From the NCBI RefSeq assembly GCF_002104995.1, contig NW_024468276.1, positions 1-64,000 on the forward strand: a stretch of DNA of 64,000 nucleotides, written 5' to 3'. Positions 17,604-27,069 of this stretch are shown one piece after another. This DNA is from Linderina pennispora. Lineage: Eukaryota > Kickxellomycota > Kickxellomycetes > Kickxellales > Kickxellaceae. The position numbers and the translations under genes are program-made. The notes below the pieces were generated by a model, which made no database searches, was not told the origin of the DNA, and saw only the letters and a program-made list of their open reading frames with translations. Each line of letters starts with the position of its first letter. Position 1 is the first letter of the stretch.

Positions 17604-18064
17604 GGGGGTCATTCCTGGACTTGTAAATTTTAGTTATTTGCAATTTTGTTAGATAGATATTTGAATAATCGTTTTCAGAACTATTTTTTGCTACTAATTA
17701 TTTTTTCTATAGTTATTATTTGTTATTGTGTCCAGAATGTTTTTGTGTGTATAATTGATTTTAAAAATACAAATATTTTTTTTGCCATTTCACCCAAACC
17801 GCCATCGGCATCTTGGAAAAGTTTCAGTGAACATAATTTCCTTGTGGTTGCTTAGCCACATCTATTGAGATATTGACTTTTGTTGCCCAATGATAATTAA
17901 CCCCAAATATGCAAAGTTTTTCTTTCTGGTTGAAATTATGTTCACTGAAACTTTTCCAAGATGCCGATGGCGGTTTGGGTGAAATTTTTATTTCACTGAA
18001 ATTGCTAATAGTTCCAGCATGCATAAATAGTTAATGGGCAGATAAGTGTCTCTGTATAACCCCC
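17604..18064 (-). repeat. right terminal repeat of B3, loop orientation I
   Basis: 461 bp, with the palindrome at 17787-17985. It reads GGGGGTTAT at 18064 to ATGACCCCC at 17604 on the minus strand. Confidence 0.9.
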
Positions 18065-18114
18065 TTATTGAAGATATTTCTATCATTAAGTAAAGTTTGT
18101 AAAAAATTCCTATT

Positions 18115-19059
18115 TTAAAAGTTGCTTATGACATGTCTAACATAGAAGTTCATTGACTCATCAATTTTAGCTTGAATCAGTCTATCTTGTAGTTCTCTCA
18201 TTGAAGCTTCTAGTTCTACTTTTTGTGGTAAAGTACTTCCAACTTCAGCATGAGTTGATCTCTCCTGGTTGTTGCTTGGGTAGTCAAAGTTAGATAGAAC
18301 CCAAAGTGTGTGGTGATGTTCAATAGGAACTTTACTAGCTGCTAGGATCTTCTTCATATTGTAGAGTAAGCAACAGAGTTTAAACTGCACATTGTACACA
18401 GTTGTGTTTCTAATTCTTACAACTTCTCTATTTGATAGTCTCTTAAATGTGTTACCTAGTTCTCCAAATGTGCTCTCAACCATTGATCTAAATGACCCAA
18501 GTTTGCTATTATATTCTAACTCTGCCTCACTTAAGTTGGTTCCTCTTGGCTTTCTAACTGGTAAGCAAAAGTTATGCATTCCAAAATTCTCAATCTCTTC
18601 TGCTTCTGTTAACTCCTCCAGAATACTTTGAGGATAACCACCATCTAAAACAACACAATCTACTGGAGAGATGTATTTCAATAGTGACATGTTCTTAATC
18701 ATCTTAGAATCTGGGTAGTCTTTACACTCCTCAGTTGGTGAAACAAGGACAACCATTCCATTCAAATCAATGCAAACTTGTGTTCTATATCCTGACTTCT
18801 TCAACTTGAAGGAATAAAGATTTGGTTTGTATGCACCATTATGTAGTGCTCGTGAGTCATGTCCATCTAACATAAGAGTAATATGCTTAAACCCTTGTGG
18901 ATTCTGAATCTTTGCTGAGATCACTCTTAGTTCTGGAGTAGAGAACATTGTGTGTAAGTAGTGTGAAAGCTTCTTGTTCAACTCACTTAACTCTGAGAGA
19001 TAGAACATATTATGAATTACCTGATAGCTGCTCTTAGGAATAAACCTCTCCATCTCATT
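18115..19059 (-). pseudogene. ORF C of B3, C-terminal two-thirds
   Basis: Continues the transposase from residue EMERFIPKSS and contains all three DDE residues. It is separated from its N-terminal part (23200-23541) by B2. One inserted T near the end replaces the usual DMS terminus with a few extra residues. The outward-facing ATGACCCCC of B2's right repeat (19060-19068) is fused to it in frame, giving an open frame 19068-18115 that starts Met-Thr-Pro. It could still make a truncated transposase. Confidence 0.82.
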
Positions 19060-19521
19060 GGGGGTCATTCCTGGACTTGTAAATTTTAGTAAATTACAAT
19101 TTTGTTAGATAGTTATTTGAATAATCGTTTTCAGAACTATTTTTTGCTACTAGATATTTTTGTAACAGATATTTATAATTGTTGTGTCCAGAATGTTTTT
19201 GTGTGTATAATTGATTTTAAAAATACAAATATTTTTTTTGCCATTTCACCCAAACCGCCATCGGCATCTTGGAAAAGTTTCAGTGAACATAATTTCAACC
19301 AGAAAGAAAAACCTTTGCATATTTGGGGTTAATTATCATTGGGCAACAAAAGTCAATATCTCAATAGATGTGGCTAAGCAACCACAAGGAAATTATGTTC
19401 ACTGAAACTTTTCCAAGATGCCGATGGCGGTTTGGGTGAAATTTTTATTTCACTGAAATTGCCAATAGTTTAAACATGTATAAATAGTTGTTATGCAGAT
19501 AACTAGCTCTGAATGACCTCC
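19060..19521 (-). repeat. right terminal repeat of B2, loop orientation II
   Basis: 462 bp, with the palindrome at 19243-19442. The head sequence is GGAGGTCATTCAGAGC rather than GGGGGTTATACAGAGA, a subtype shared with 22738-23199 and 31463-31921. Confidence 0.9.
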
Positions 19522-19582
19522 TTATTGAAGCATTTTCTATCAATGCAAATTTCTTACTGAGAATTCCTATTTTAAAAGTTAC

Positions 19583-20854
19583 TTATGACATGTCTACATA
19601 GAAGTTCATTGACTCATCAATTTTAGCTTGAATCAGTCTATCTTGTAGTTCTCTCATTGAAGCTTCTAACTCTACTTTTTGTGGTAAAGTACTTCCAACT
19701 TCAGCATGTGTTGATCTCTCCTGGTTGTTGCTAGGGTAGTCAAAGTTAGATAGAACCCAAAGTGTGTGGTGATGTTCAACAGGAACTTTACTAGCTGCTA
19801 GGATCTTCTTCATATTGTAGAGTAAGCAACAGAGTTTAAACTGCACATTGTATACAGTTGTGTTTCTAATTCTCACAACTTCTCTATTTGATAGTCTCTT
19901 AAATGTGTTACCTAGTTCTCCAAATGTGCTCTCAACCATTGATCTAAATGACCCAAGTTTGCTATTATATTCTAACTCTGCTTCACTTAAGTTGGTTCCT
20001 CTTGGCTTTCTAACTGGTAAGCAAAAGTTATGCATTCCAAAATTCTCATTCTCTTCTGCTTCTGTTAACTCTTCCAGAATACTTTGAGGATAACCACCAT
20101 CTAAAACAACACAATCTACTGGAGAGATGTATTTCAATAGTGACATATTCTTAATCATCTTAGAGTCTGGGTGGTCTTTACATTCCTCAGTTGGTGAAAC
20201 AAGGACAACCATTCCATTCAAATCAATGCAAACTTGTGTTCTATATCCTGACTTCTTCAACTTGAAGGAATAAAGATTTGGTTTGTATGCACCATTATGT
20301 AGAGCTCGTGAGTCATGTCCATCTAACATAAGAGTTATATGCTTAAAGTTTGTTGGATTCTGAATCTTTGCTGAGATCACTCTTAGTTCTGGAGTGGAGA
20401 ACATTGTGTGCAAGTAGTGTGAAAGCTTCTTGTTCAACTCACTTAACTCTGAGATATAGAACATATTATGAATTACTTGGTAGCTGCTCTTAGGAATAAA
20501 CCTCTCCATCTCATTGATTGATAGCCCAGCAACTAACTGGTACAAAATCAAGAGTCCTTTCTCAACATTTCTGTAAGGACATGGATACTGCTTTCCACCA
20601 AATAGAACATTTAAGAAGAAGAACACAGGGATCATTCCAAGTTGCTTTACAAGTGTATCTTTGATGAGCTTTATTTCTTTCACTTCATGAGCTTCACTCC
20701 TATAGTACTTCTGTTGTTTATGTACTAACCAGTCTTCATCAAGAAATCTCCACTTTGTTGTGTAGAGCACATTCCACTCCTTCTCTCTTAATTCTTGTAA
20801 TTGATTGTCCATCTGTGTGAGGTAGTCATAAATAAAAATTTCAACTTTTATCAA
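19583..20854 (-). CDS. ORF C of B2, DDE transposase (423 residues), intact
   Basis: Nearly identical to the B1 transposase, with a handful of substitutions. The DDE residues are in LDGHDS, LDGGYP and VESTFGEL. The conserved start is probably the internal Met at residue 15 (20812); the first 14 residues overlap the intergenic promoter region. It is divergent from ORF B, whose start is 10 bases away from the longer ORF. It should cut at the GGAGG/GGGGG ends. Confidence 0.88.
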   Translation of the reverse strand: MIKVEIFIYDYLTQMDNQLQELREKEWNVLYTTKWRFLDEDWLVHKQQKYYRSEAHEVKEIKLIKDTLVKQLGMIPVFFFLNVLFGGKQYPCPYRNVEKGLLILYQLVAGLSINEMERFIPKSSYQVIHNMFYISELSELNKKLSHYLHTMFSTPELRVISAKIQNPTNFKHITLMLDGHDSRALHNGAYKPNLYSFKLKKSGYRTQVCIDLNGMVVLVSPTEECKDHPDSKMIKNMSLLKYISPVDCVVLDGGYPQSILEELTEAEENENFGMHNFCLPVRKPRGTNLSEAELEYNSKLGSFRSMVESTFGELGNTFKRLSNREVVRIRNTTVYNVQFKLCCLLYNMKKILAASKVPVEHHHTLWVLSNFDYPSNNQERSTHAEVGSTLPQKVELEASMRELQDRLIQAKIDESMNFYVDMS

Positions 20855-20863
20855 TTTTAGAAA

Positions 20864-21103
20864 ATGGGATCATTCCAGAACTTCTTCAAGCAACATTTAG
20901 CTGAGATGTGTGAGGAAGAAAGAGATATGCTTACTCTGCTACTTATTCATGACTTTGATATGAGTGATGACTTAGCAATACAAGTGCGTAATTGGATCCA
21001 ACATATTGCTACTGATTGTGAGGTAAGGGTTGAACATGTGTATGATGTTTGTCATACTTTCCATAGAGATATGGAGAGAATGGTTGCTTATACTATGTTT
21101 TAA
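20864..21103 (+). CDS. ORF B of B2 (79 residues)
   Basis: Standard-length version of the small antisense protein with the normal stop after TMF. It ends 8 bases from the ORF A stop (convergent). It is acidic and helix-prone with a single tryptophan-containing helix. Its position between A and C on the opposite strand is the same in every copy. Confidence 0.68.
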   Translation: MGSFQNFFKQHLAEMCEEERDMLTLLLIHDFDMSDDLAIQVRNWIQHIATDCEVRVEHVYDVCHTFHRDMERMVAYTMF

Positions 21104-21111
21104 AATGGCTG

Positions 21112-22746
21112 CTATTCAACTGTGATTGTTCTATATCCCACACTTATAACTCTTAGATATATTTGTTGCTTTCTTTCTCCTAACTGTTGAGAAATTGCTT
21201 TTCCAATAGAACTGTCAACTGGTGTCCTAATAAGAGTTGGCTGTTTATCTCTCCCTTTAATAAGAATATCAACATAGAAGTATGAATGTCCTCTAAAAGT
21301 ATGGAGTGCATAATGTGTAGCTGTAAATTCATCACCTAACTGAAGAACATTGTAAGCAACTCTATACAATGAAGGTTTCAGATCTGTATTCTCTTTGATA
21401 AATATATGGCTAGTTTCATCAAGTGTGATATTGTCTATTGCTGTTGTTAATGCATTGATGTTTTCCTCTTTTGCAGAATATTTATCCTCTGACATTTTTG
21501 ATAGACATATCTTACTCTTTGCTTGCTTACTATCTATCCAACCAATATGCATTCCTTTATAGTTAACTAATCCCATCTCTTCAAAAGTGTGATACTGCTT
21601 AGTTGTAGGATAAGTTGACCAGAAGGAGTTTCTCTGACTTGGAACAATAGTTATATTCTCATCAACTCTTCTAAGAACTTTTTCTGTTTCAAGACCACTC
21701 TCAAGTGAATCATATATTTGATAAAGTGTAGGTCTGTTGTTGAATGAGAGATTAGCAACAACTACCATTGGATCATCATTCTTGTTTAGTTTCTTAATAA
21801 TTCCTTGCTTCTTTGATGTGATAGAGTTAAACCAATGACAATATGCTAGAGTATGCTGTTGTCTCACATAAATGCAAACTGTATAACAACTACTAACTTT
21901 ATCAACAAGTGCTTTCCACTGCTTTTCATAAGAAGTTGCAAATGTTCTGCATTCATTCATAAACTGAACTGTGTTAAGAAGCAAGTTACTATTCCATTCA
22001 ACTGTTTGCATCTGAGAAGAATGTACAGTTAGTTCTATCCTAGTCAAACCAGAGTTTCTGCAAGCATACAATGTTTCTCCAAAGTTGTGCAAAGTTGGCA
22101 TTACAAATTCAGAAAGTTTGGAACTAAGAGGATTACGAACTTCACCACTCTCAAGAAGCTGAATAAACTTGTTATAAATTTTGTTCTTAACTTTAACATC
22201 TCCTTTCTTTGTAAACCAGCTAATACAGTTAGAGCCAGACTTGTGTAAATCATCTACAACATCTTTCTTTTCAACTCCTCTTTCTAAAAGGTATTTATAG
22301 ATAATATTTCTAGATGAGATATTCATACAATCCATTGTGATGTCATAATTCTGTAGAAATATTTTGTGATCAGCCATAGTAGCAAACTTCACTGTTAACA
22401 AAGAACTAGTTATTGCAATGTTTGGGGTAGATACTTTGTAAATAGCAACTGGTCCATATTGCTCACTAATCTTGCTTCTAACATACTTATAACCAAAACC
22501 TTCTCCAAATACTTTATGCAATCTAACACTAGCTGACTTCTGCTTCACCTTTATATCTGATTCACTGCATTTCTCAACAACAACCTCAACAATGAATGAG
22601 TCAACAAATATTTCAGAAGAGTGCTTAAATCCAAGTTGCTCTACACCTCTAGCAGTATACCTAGCATCAGCAACATCAGGCATATTTCTTCTTTCTGACA
22701 ACACTCTTGTTAGTAATGCTCTTAGTTCACTTTGGAAGGGGGTCAT
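21112..22746 (-). CDS. ORF A of B2, unknown transposon protein (544 residues), intact
   Basis: Full length and collinear with the B1 and B3 proteins, with scattered conservative substitutions. It starts at the ATGACCCCC of the left repeat. Cysteines at the YACRNSG and NECRTFA blocks and the SYEKQW motif are invariant among B copies and largely kept in family A. No known domain recognised. Confidence 0.76.
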   Translation of the reverse strand: MTPFQSELRALLTRVLSERRNMPDVADARYTARGVEQLGFKHSSEIFVDSFIVEVVVEKCSESDIKVKQKSASVRLHKVFGEGFGYKYVRSKISEQYGPVAIYKVSTPNIAITSSLLTVKFATMADHKIFLQNYDITMDCMNISSRNIIYKYLLERGVEKKDVVDDLHKSGSNCISWFTKKGDVKVKNKIYNKFIQLLESGEVRNPLSSKLSEFVMPTLHNFGETLYACRNSGLTRIELTVHSSQMQTVEWNSNLLLNTVQFMNECRTFATSYEKQWKALVDKVSSCYTVCIYVRQQHTLAYCHWFNSITSKKQGIIKKLNKNDDPMVVVANLSFNNRPTLYQIYDSLESGLETEKVLRRVDENITIVPSQRNSFWSTYPTTKQYHTFEEMGLVNYKGMHIGWIDSKQAKSKICLSKMSEDKYSAKEENINALTTAIDNITLDETSHIFIKENTDLKPSLYRVAYNVLQLGDEFTATHYALHTFRGHSYFYVDILIKGRDKQPTLIRTPVDSSIGKAISQQLGERKQQIYLRVISVGYRTITVE

Positions 22747-23199
22747 TCCTGGACTTGTAAATTTTAGTAAATTACAATTTTGTTAGATAGTTATTTGAAT
22801 AATCGTTTTCAGAACTATTTTTTGCTACTAGATATTTTTGTAACAGATATTTATAATTGTTGTGTCCAGAATGTTTTTGTGTGTATAATTGATTTTAAAA
22901 ATACAAATATTTTTTTTGCCATTTCACCCAAACCGCCATCGGCATCTTGGAAAAGTTTCAGTGAACATAATTTCAACCAGAAAGAAAAACCTTTGCATAT
23001 TTGGGGTTAATTATCATTGGGCAACAAAAGTCAATATCTCAATAGATGTGGCTAAGCAACCACAAGGAAATTATGTTCACTGAAACTTTTCCAAGATGCC
23101 GATGGCGGTTTGGGTGAAATTTTTATTTCACTGAAATTGCCAATAGTTTAAACATGTATAAATAGTTGTTATGCAGATAACTAGCTCTGAATGACCTCC
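22738..23199 (-). repeat. left terminal repeat of B2, loop orientation II
   Basis: 462 bp, with the palindrome at 22921-23120. Both B2 repeats carry the loop the same way round. It supplies the ORF A start codon at 22746. Confidence 0.9.
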
Positions 23200-23541
23200 A
23201 TTGATTGATAGCCCAGCAACTAACTGGTATAAAATCAAGAGTCCTTTCTCAACATTTCTGTAAGGACATGGATACTGCTTTCCACCAAATAGAACATTTA
23301 GGAAGAAGAACACAGGGATCATTCCAAGTTGCTTCACAAGTGTACCTTTGATGAGCTTTATTTCTTTCACTTCATGAGCTTCACTCCTATAGTACTTCTG
23401 TTGTTTATGTACTAACCAATCTTCATCAAGAAATCTCCACTTTGTTGTGTAGAGCACATTCCACTCCTTCTCTCTTAATTCTTGTAATTGATTGTCCATC
23501 TGTGTGAGGTAGTCATAAATAAAAATTTCAACTTTTATCAA
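23200..23541 (-). pseudogene. ORF C of B3, N-terminal part
   Basis: The first 114 codons up to GLSIN, then interrupted by B2. The open frame runs a further 24 codons into the B2 repeat and stops at 23128. It lacks all catalytic residues. Confidence 0.85.
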
Positions 23542-23550
23542 TTTTAGAAA

Positions 23551-23790
23551 ATGGGATCATTCCAAAACTTCTTCAAGCAACACTTAGCTGAGATGTGTGA
23601 GGAAGAAAGAGATATGCTTACTCTGCTACTTATTCATGACTTTGATATGAGTGATGACTTAGCAATACAAGTGCGTAATTGGATCCAACATATTGCTACT
23701 GATTGTGAGGTAAGGGTTGAACATGTGTATGATGTTTGTCAAACTTTCCATAGAGATATGGAGAGAATGGTTGCATATACTATGTTTTAA
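23551..23790 (+). CDS. ORF B of B3 (79 residues)
   Basis: Differs from the B2 protein by a single residue that I can see (Gln for His near the DVC block). Same convergent 8-base spacing to ORF A and divergent start next to ORF C. Confidence 0.68.
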   Translation: MGSFQNFFKQHLAEMCEEERDMLTLLLIHDFDMSDDLAIQVRNWIQHIATDCEVRVEHVYDVCQTFHRDMERMVAYTMF

Positions 23791-23798
23791 AATGGCTG

Positions 23799-25433
23799 CT
23801 ACTCAACTGTGATTGTTCTATATCCCACACTTACAGCTCTTAGATATATTTGTTGCTTTGATTCTCCTAACTGTTGAGAAATTGCTTTTCCAATAGAACT
23901 GTCAGCTGGTGTCCTAATAAGAGTTGGCTGTTTATCTCTCCCTTTAATATGAATATCAACATAGAAGTATGAATGTCCTCTGAAAGTATGGAGTGCATAA
24001 TGTGTAACTATAAATTCATCATCTAACTGAAGAACATTGTAAGCAACTCTATACAGTGATGGTTTCAGATCTGTATTCTCTTTGATAAATATATGTCTAG
24101 TTTCATCAAGTGTGATATTGTCTATTGCTGTTGTTAATGCATTGATGTTTTCCTCTTTTGCAGAATAATCAACCTCTGATATTTCTGATAAACATATCTT
24201 ACTCTTTGCTTGCTTACTATCTATCCAACCAATATGCATTCCTTTGTAGTTAACTAATCCCATCTCTTCAAAAGTGTGATACTGCTTAGTTGTAGGATAA
24301 GTTGACCAGAAGGAGTTTCTCTGACTTGGAACAATAGTTATATTCTCATCAACTCTTCTAAGAACTTTTTCTGTTTCAAGACCACTCTCAAGTGAATCAT
24401 ATATTTGATAAAGTGTAGGTCTATTGTTGAATGAGAGATTAGCAACAACTACCATTGGATCATCATTCTTGTTTAGCTTCTTAATAATTCCTTGCTTCTT
24501 TGATGTGATAGAGTTAAACCAATGACAATATGCTAGAGTATGCTGTTGTCTCACATAAATACAAACAGTATAACAACTACTAACTTTATCAACAAGTGCC
24601 ATCCACTGCTTTTCATAAGAAGTTGCAAATGTTCTGCATTTATTCATAAACTGAACTGTGTTAAGAAGCAAGCTGCTATTCCATTCAAATGTTTGCATCT
24701 GAGAAGAATGTACAGTTAGTTCTATCCTAGTCAAACCAGAGTTTCTACAAGCATACAATGTTTCTCCAAAGTTGTGCAAAGTTGGCATTATAAATTCAGA
24801 AAGTTTTGAACTAAGAGGATTACGAACTTCACCACTCTCAAGAAGCTGAATAAACTTGTTGTAAATTTTGTTCTTAACTTTAACATCTCCTTTCTTTGTA
24901 AACCAGCTAATGCAGTTAGAGCCAGACTTGCGTAAATCATCTACAACATCTTTCTTTTCAACTCCTCTTTCTAAAAGGTATTTATAGATAATATTTCTAG
25001 ATGAGATATTCATACAATCCATTGTGATGTCATAATTTTGTAGATATATTTTGTAATCAGCCATAGCAGCAAACTTCACTGTTAACAAAGAACTAGCTAT
25101 TGCAATATTTGGGGTAGATACTTTGTAAATAGCAACTGGACCATATTTTTCACTAATCTTACTTCTAACATACTTATAACCAAAACCTTCTCCAAATACT
25201 TTATGCAATCTAACACTAGCTGACTTCTGCTTCACCTTTATATCTGATTCACTGCATTTCTCAACAACAACCTCAACAATGAATGAGTCAACAAATATTT
25301 CAGAAGAATGCTCAAATCCAAGTTGCTCTATACCTCTAGCAGTATACCTAGCATCAGCGACATCAGGCATATTTCTTCTTTCTGATAACACTCTTGATAG
25401 TAATGCTCTTAGTTCACTCTGGAAGGGGGTCAT
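23799..25433 (-). CDS. ORF A of B3, unknown transposon protein (544 residues)
   Basis: Intact. Very close to the B1 protein and slightly more distant from B2. It begins at the ATGACCCCC of the left terminal repeat. With ORF C split, B3 could move only if transposase is supplied by B1, B2 or the in-frame fusion at 18115-19068. Confidence 0.76.
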   Translation of the reverse strand: MTPFQSELRALLSRVLSERRNMPDVADARYTARGIEQLGFEHSSEIFVDSFIVEVVVEKCSESDIKVKQKSASVRLHKVFGEGFGYKYVRSKISEKYGPVAIYKVSTPNIAIASSLLTVKFAAMADYKIYLQNYDITMDCMNISSRNIIYKYLLERGVEKKDVVDDLRKSGSNCISWFTKKGDVKVKNKIYNKFIQLLESGEVRNPLSSKLSEFIMPTLHNFGETLYACRNSGLTRIELTVHSSQMQTFEWNSSLLLNTVQFMNKCRTFATSYEKQWMALVDKVSSCYTVCIYVRQQHTLAYCHWFNSITSKKQGIIKKLNKNDDPMVVVANLSFNNRPTLYQIYDSLESGLETEKVLRRVDENITIVPSQRNSFWSTYPTTKQYHTFEEMGLVNYKGMHIGWIDSKQAKSKICLSEISEVDYSAKEENINALTTAIDNITLDETRHIFIKENTDLKPSLYRVAYNVLQLDDEFIVTHYALHTFRGHSYFYVDIHIKGRDKQPTLIRTPADSSIGKAISQQLGESKQQIYLRAVSVGYRTITVE

Positions 25434-25885
25434 TCCTGGACTTGTAAATTTTAGTTATTTGCAATTTTGTTAGATAGATATTTGAATAATCGTTTTCAGA
25501 ACTATTTTTTGCTACTAATTATTTTTTCTATAGTTATTATTTGTTATTGTGTCCAGAATGTTTTTGTGTGTATAATTGATTTTAAAAATACAAATATTTT
25601 TTTTGCCATTTCACCCAAACCGCCATCGGCATCTTGGAAAAGTTTCAGTGAACATAATTTCCTTGTGGTTGCTTAGCCACATCTATTGAGATATTGACTT
25701 TTGTTGCCCAATGATAATTAACCCCAAATATGCAAAGTTTTTCTTTCTGGTTGAAATTATGTTCACTGAAACTTTTCCAAGATGCCGATGGCGGTTTGGG
25801 TGAAATTTTTATTTCACTGAAATTGCTAATAGTTCCAGCATGCATAAATAGTTAATGGGCAGATAAGTGTCTCTGTATAACCCCC
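25425..25885 (-). repeat. left terminal repeat of B3, loop orientation I
   Basis: 461 bp, with the palindrome at 25608-25806. Head GGGGGTTAT at 25885. Provides the start codon of ORF A at 25433. Confidence 0.9.
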
Positions 25886-26392
25886 AATGATCAATATTCA
25901 TATGTGTTTATGAGTGATAAGCATGCAATTATATGAAATACTATAATGCATAGAATATACTATGATTTAATATTGGAGTTCAGGAAGTATGTATTTTTCT
26001 AACTCATTTATTCTATTCAGTGTGTTACTTATTGCTAAGGATGATGTCCTTTCGTCATGAGTATAGTATTACTGCTCTCTGATAATATGCCTTAAGTAGT
26101 AGATATCTAGGTATAAATTGTACTTTCCGCCTGCATTTAAAGTGATATTGGAAGAAGTTAATTATATAGCTTAGTTTCAGATCTCAGTTTATTAATGCTC
26201 CTTCACCATAAAATCTATACCATATAATACTAAAATTTTATCTTCTATCTGCCCCAAAGGAATTGATACTACTATAAATCATAAGTGCTCATTTACACTA
26301 GTCCTAATAATAATAATGGTATCTCAAATGCAAGTAGTACACTATTGCGAATTATATTAAGTGCTATGAATGGTATTTGGAGAAGGAGCCTT
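25886..26392. other. decayed Tc1-like trailer then AT-rich sequence without a gene
   Basis: The first 100 or so bases continue the Tc1-like relic interrupted at 17603 (GAGTGATAAGCATGCA region). After that I see no repeat or ORF. Confidence 0.5.
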
Positions 26393-26866
26393 TCAAAAGG
26401 GAGTAACTATATCAATTGTTACTTCAACATTACGTCTTTTATGCAGTCCTCTAGTAGTTAAAGGGTGCTGTATTGTCAGTATTTCTGCATCATGATTCAA
26501 AGACACTGTAGATGATACTAGTACTATCTCAGATGATTCCTTTGTTAGTAGATCTGGCCCAGGATATGATACTGGTGTTTCTCCTAAAGGTGATGGTATG
26601 CAGCTTGATGGGAAAAATTCATCATCAGTTGTATCACATATCCCTAGGTGTGTCAAAGTCTTAGAAAGTGTAGATAGCATTACTACATTAGAATGTGGTA
26701 TTTGTCTCCAGAAGGGGATCTCTAGGGAAAATGGGAATCTAAGCGATGGGAGGAAATAGCTCTGACTATCTTTATTACCACTATTAACTACTATGATACC
26801 TAGGCCTAGTGGCCTATATAGAGATATAGCACAAAAGAAATATAGAGTAAAAAGTAATACATTCAT
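26393..26866 (-). CDS. hypothetical protein, 157 residues, N-terminal hydrophobic segment
   Basis: An isolated ORF between transposons. The first 27 residues are hydrophobic (LLFTLYFFCAISLY) and could be a signal peptide or membrane anchor. The rest is Ser/Thr/Pro-rich without a recognised domain. In an AT-rich region full of stop codons an ORF this long is unusual, but no homologue is known to me and it may be a relic or chance. Upstream minus-strand sequence is AT-rich with several TATA-like strings, so promoter evidence is weak. Confidence 0.3.
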   Translation of the reverse strand: MNVLLFTLYFFCAISLYRPLGLGIIVVNSGNKDSQSYFLPSLRFPFSLEIPFWRQIPHSNVVMLSTLSKTLTHLGICDTTDDEFFPSSCIPSPLGETPVSYPGPDLLTKESSEIVLVSSTVSLNHDAEILTIQHPLTTRGLHKRRNVEVTIDIVTPF

Positions 26867-27069
26867 TTTATATGATATGTCTAATAGTATAATATGGTAT
26901 GTTTCCTACAGCTGGATATTTTATATATAATTCCAAAAATTATTTAAATACAAATATGAGATATGAATACTACTGATATTTCATTATACAGATGTAAATG
27001 CATATATTAAAATGTTTAATATGGACCAAACATAAATAAAATAAGACAGTAATAGGAAATTGCAATATA
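26867..27069. other. AT-rich intergenic sequence, nothing recognised
   Basis: No ORF or repeat seen between the hypothetical gene and the Tc1-like element. Confidence 0.5.

Larger units (their letters stand above)
19060..23199 (-). mobile_element. element B2, complete and apparently intact three-gene transposon (4140 bp)
   Basis: Inserted in ORF C of B3. The target duplication is ATT (19057-19059 and 23200-23202), and removing B2 restores GLSINEMERF in frame. Its direct terminal repeats are 22738-23199 (left) and 19060-19521 (right). All three ORFs are open with standard starts and stops. It is the youngest insertion here by nesting order and the best autonomous candidate. Confidence 0.92.
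17604..25885 (-). mobile_element. element B3, three-gene transposon carrying B2 inside
   Basis: Flanked by AAT duplications (17601-17603 and 25886-25888) within a Tc1-like relic. Without B2 and its duplication it is about 4139 bp, matching B1. Direct terminal repeats are 25425-25885 (left in element orientation) and 17604-18064 (right). ORFs A and B are intact. ORF C is split by B2 and has a 1-base insertion near its 3' end. Confidence 0.9.
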
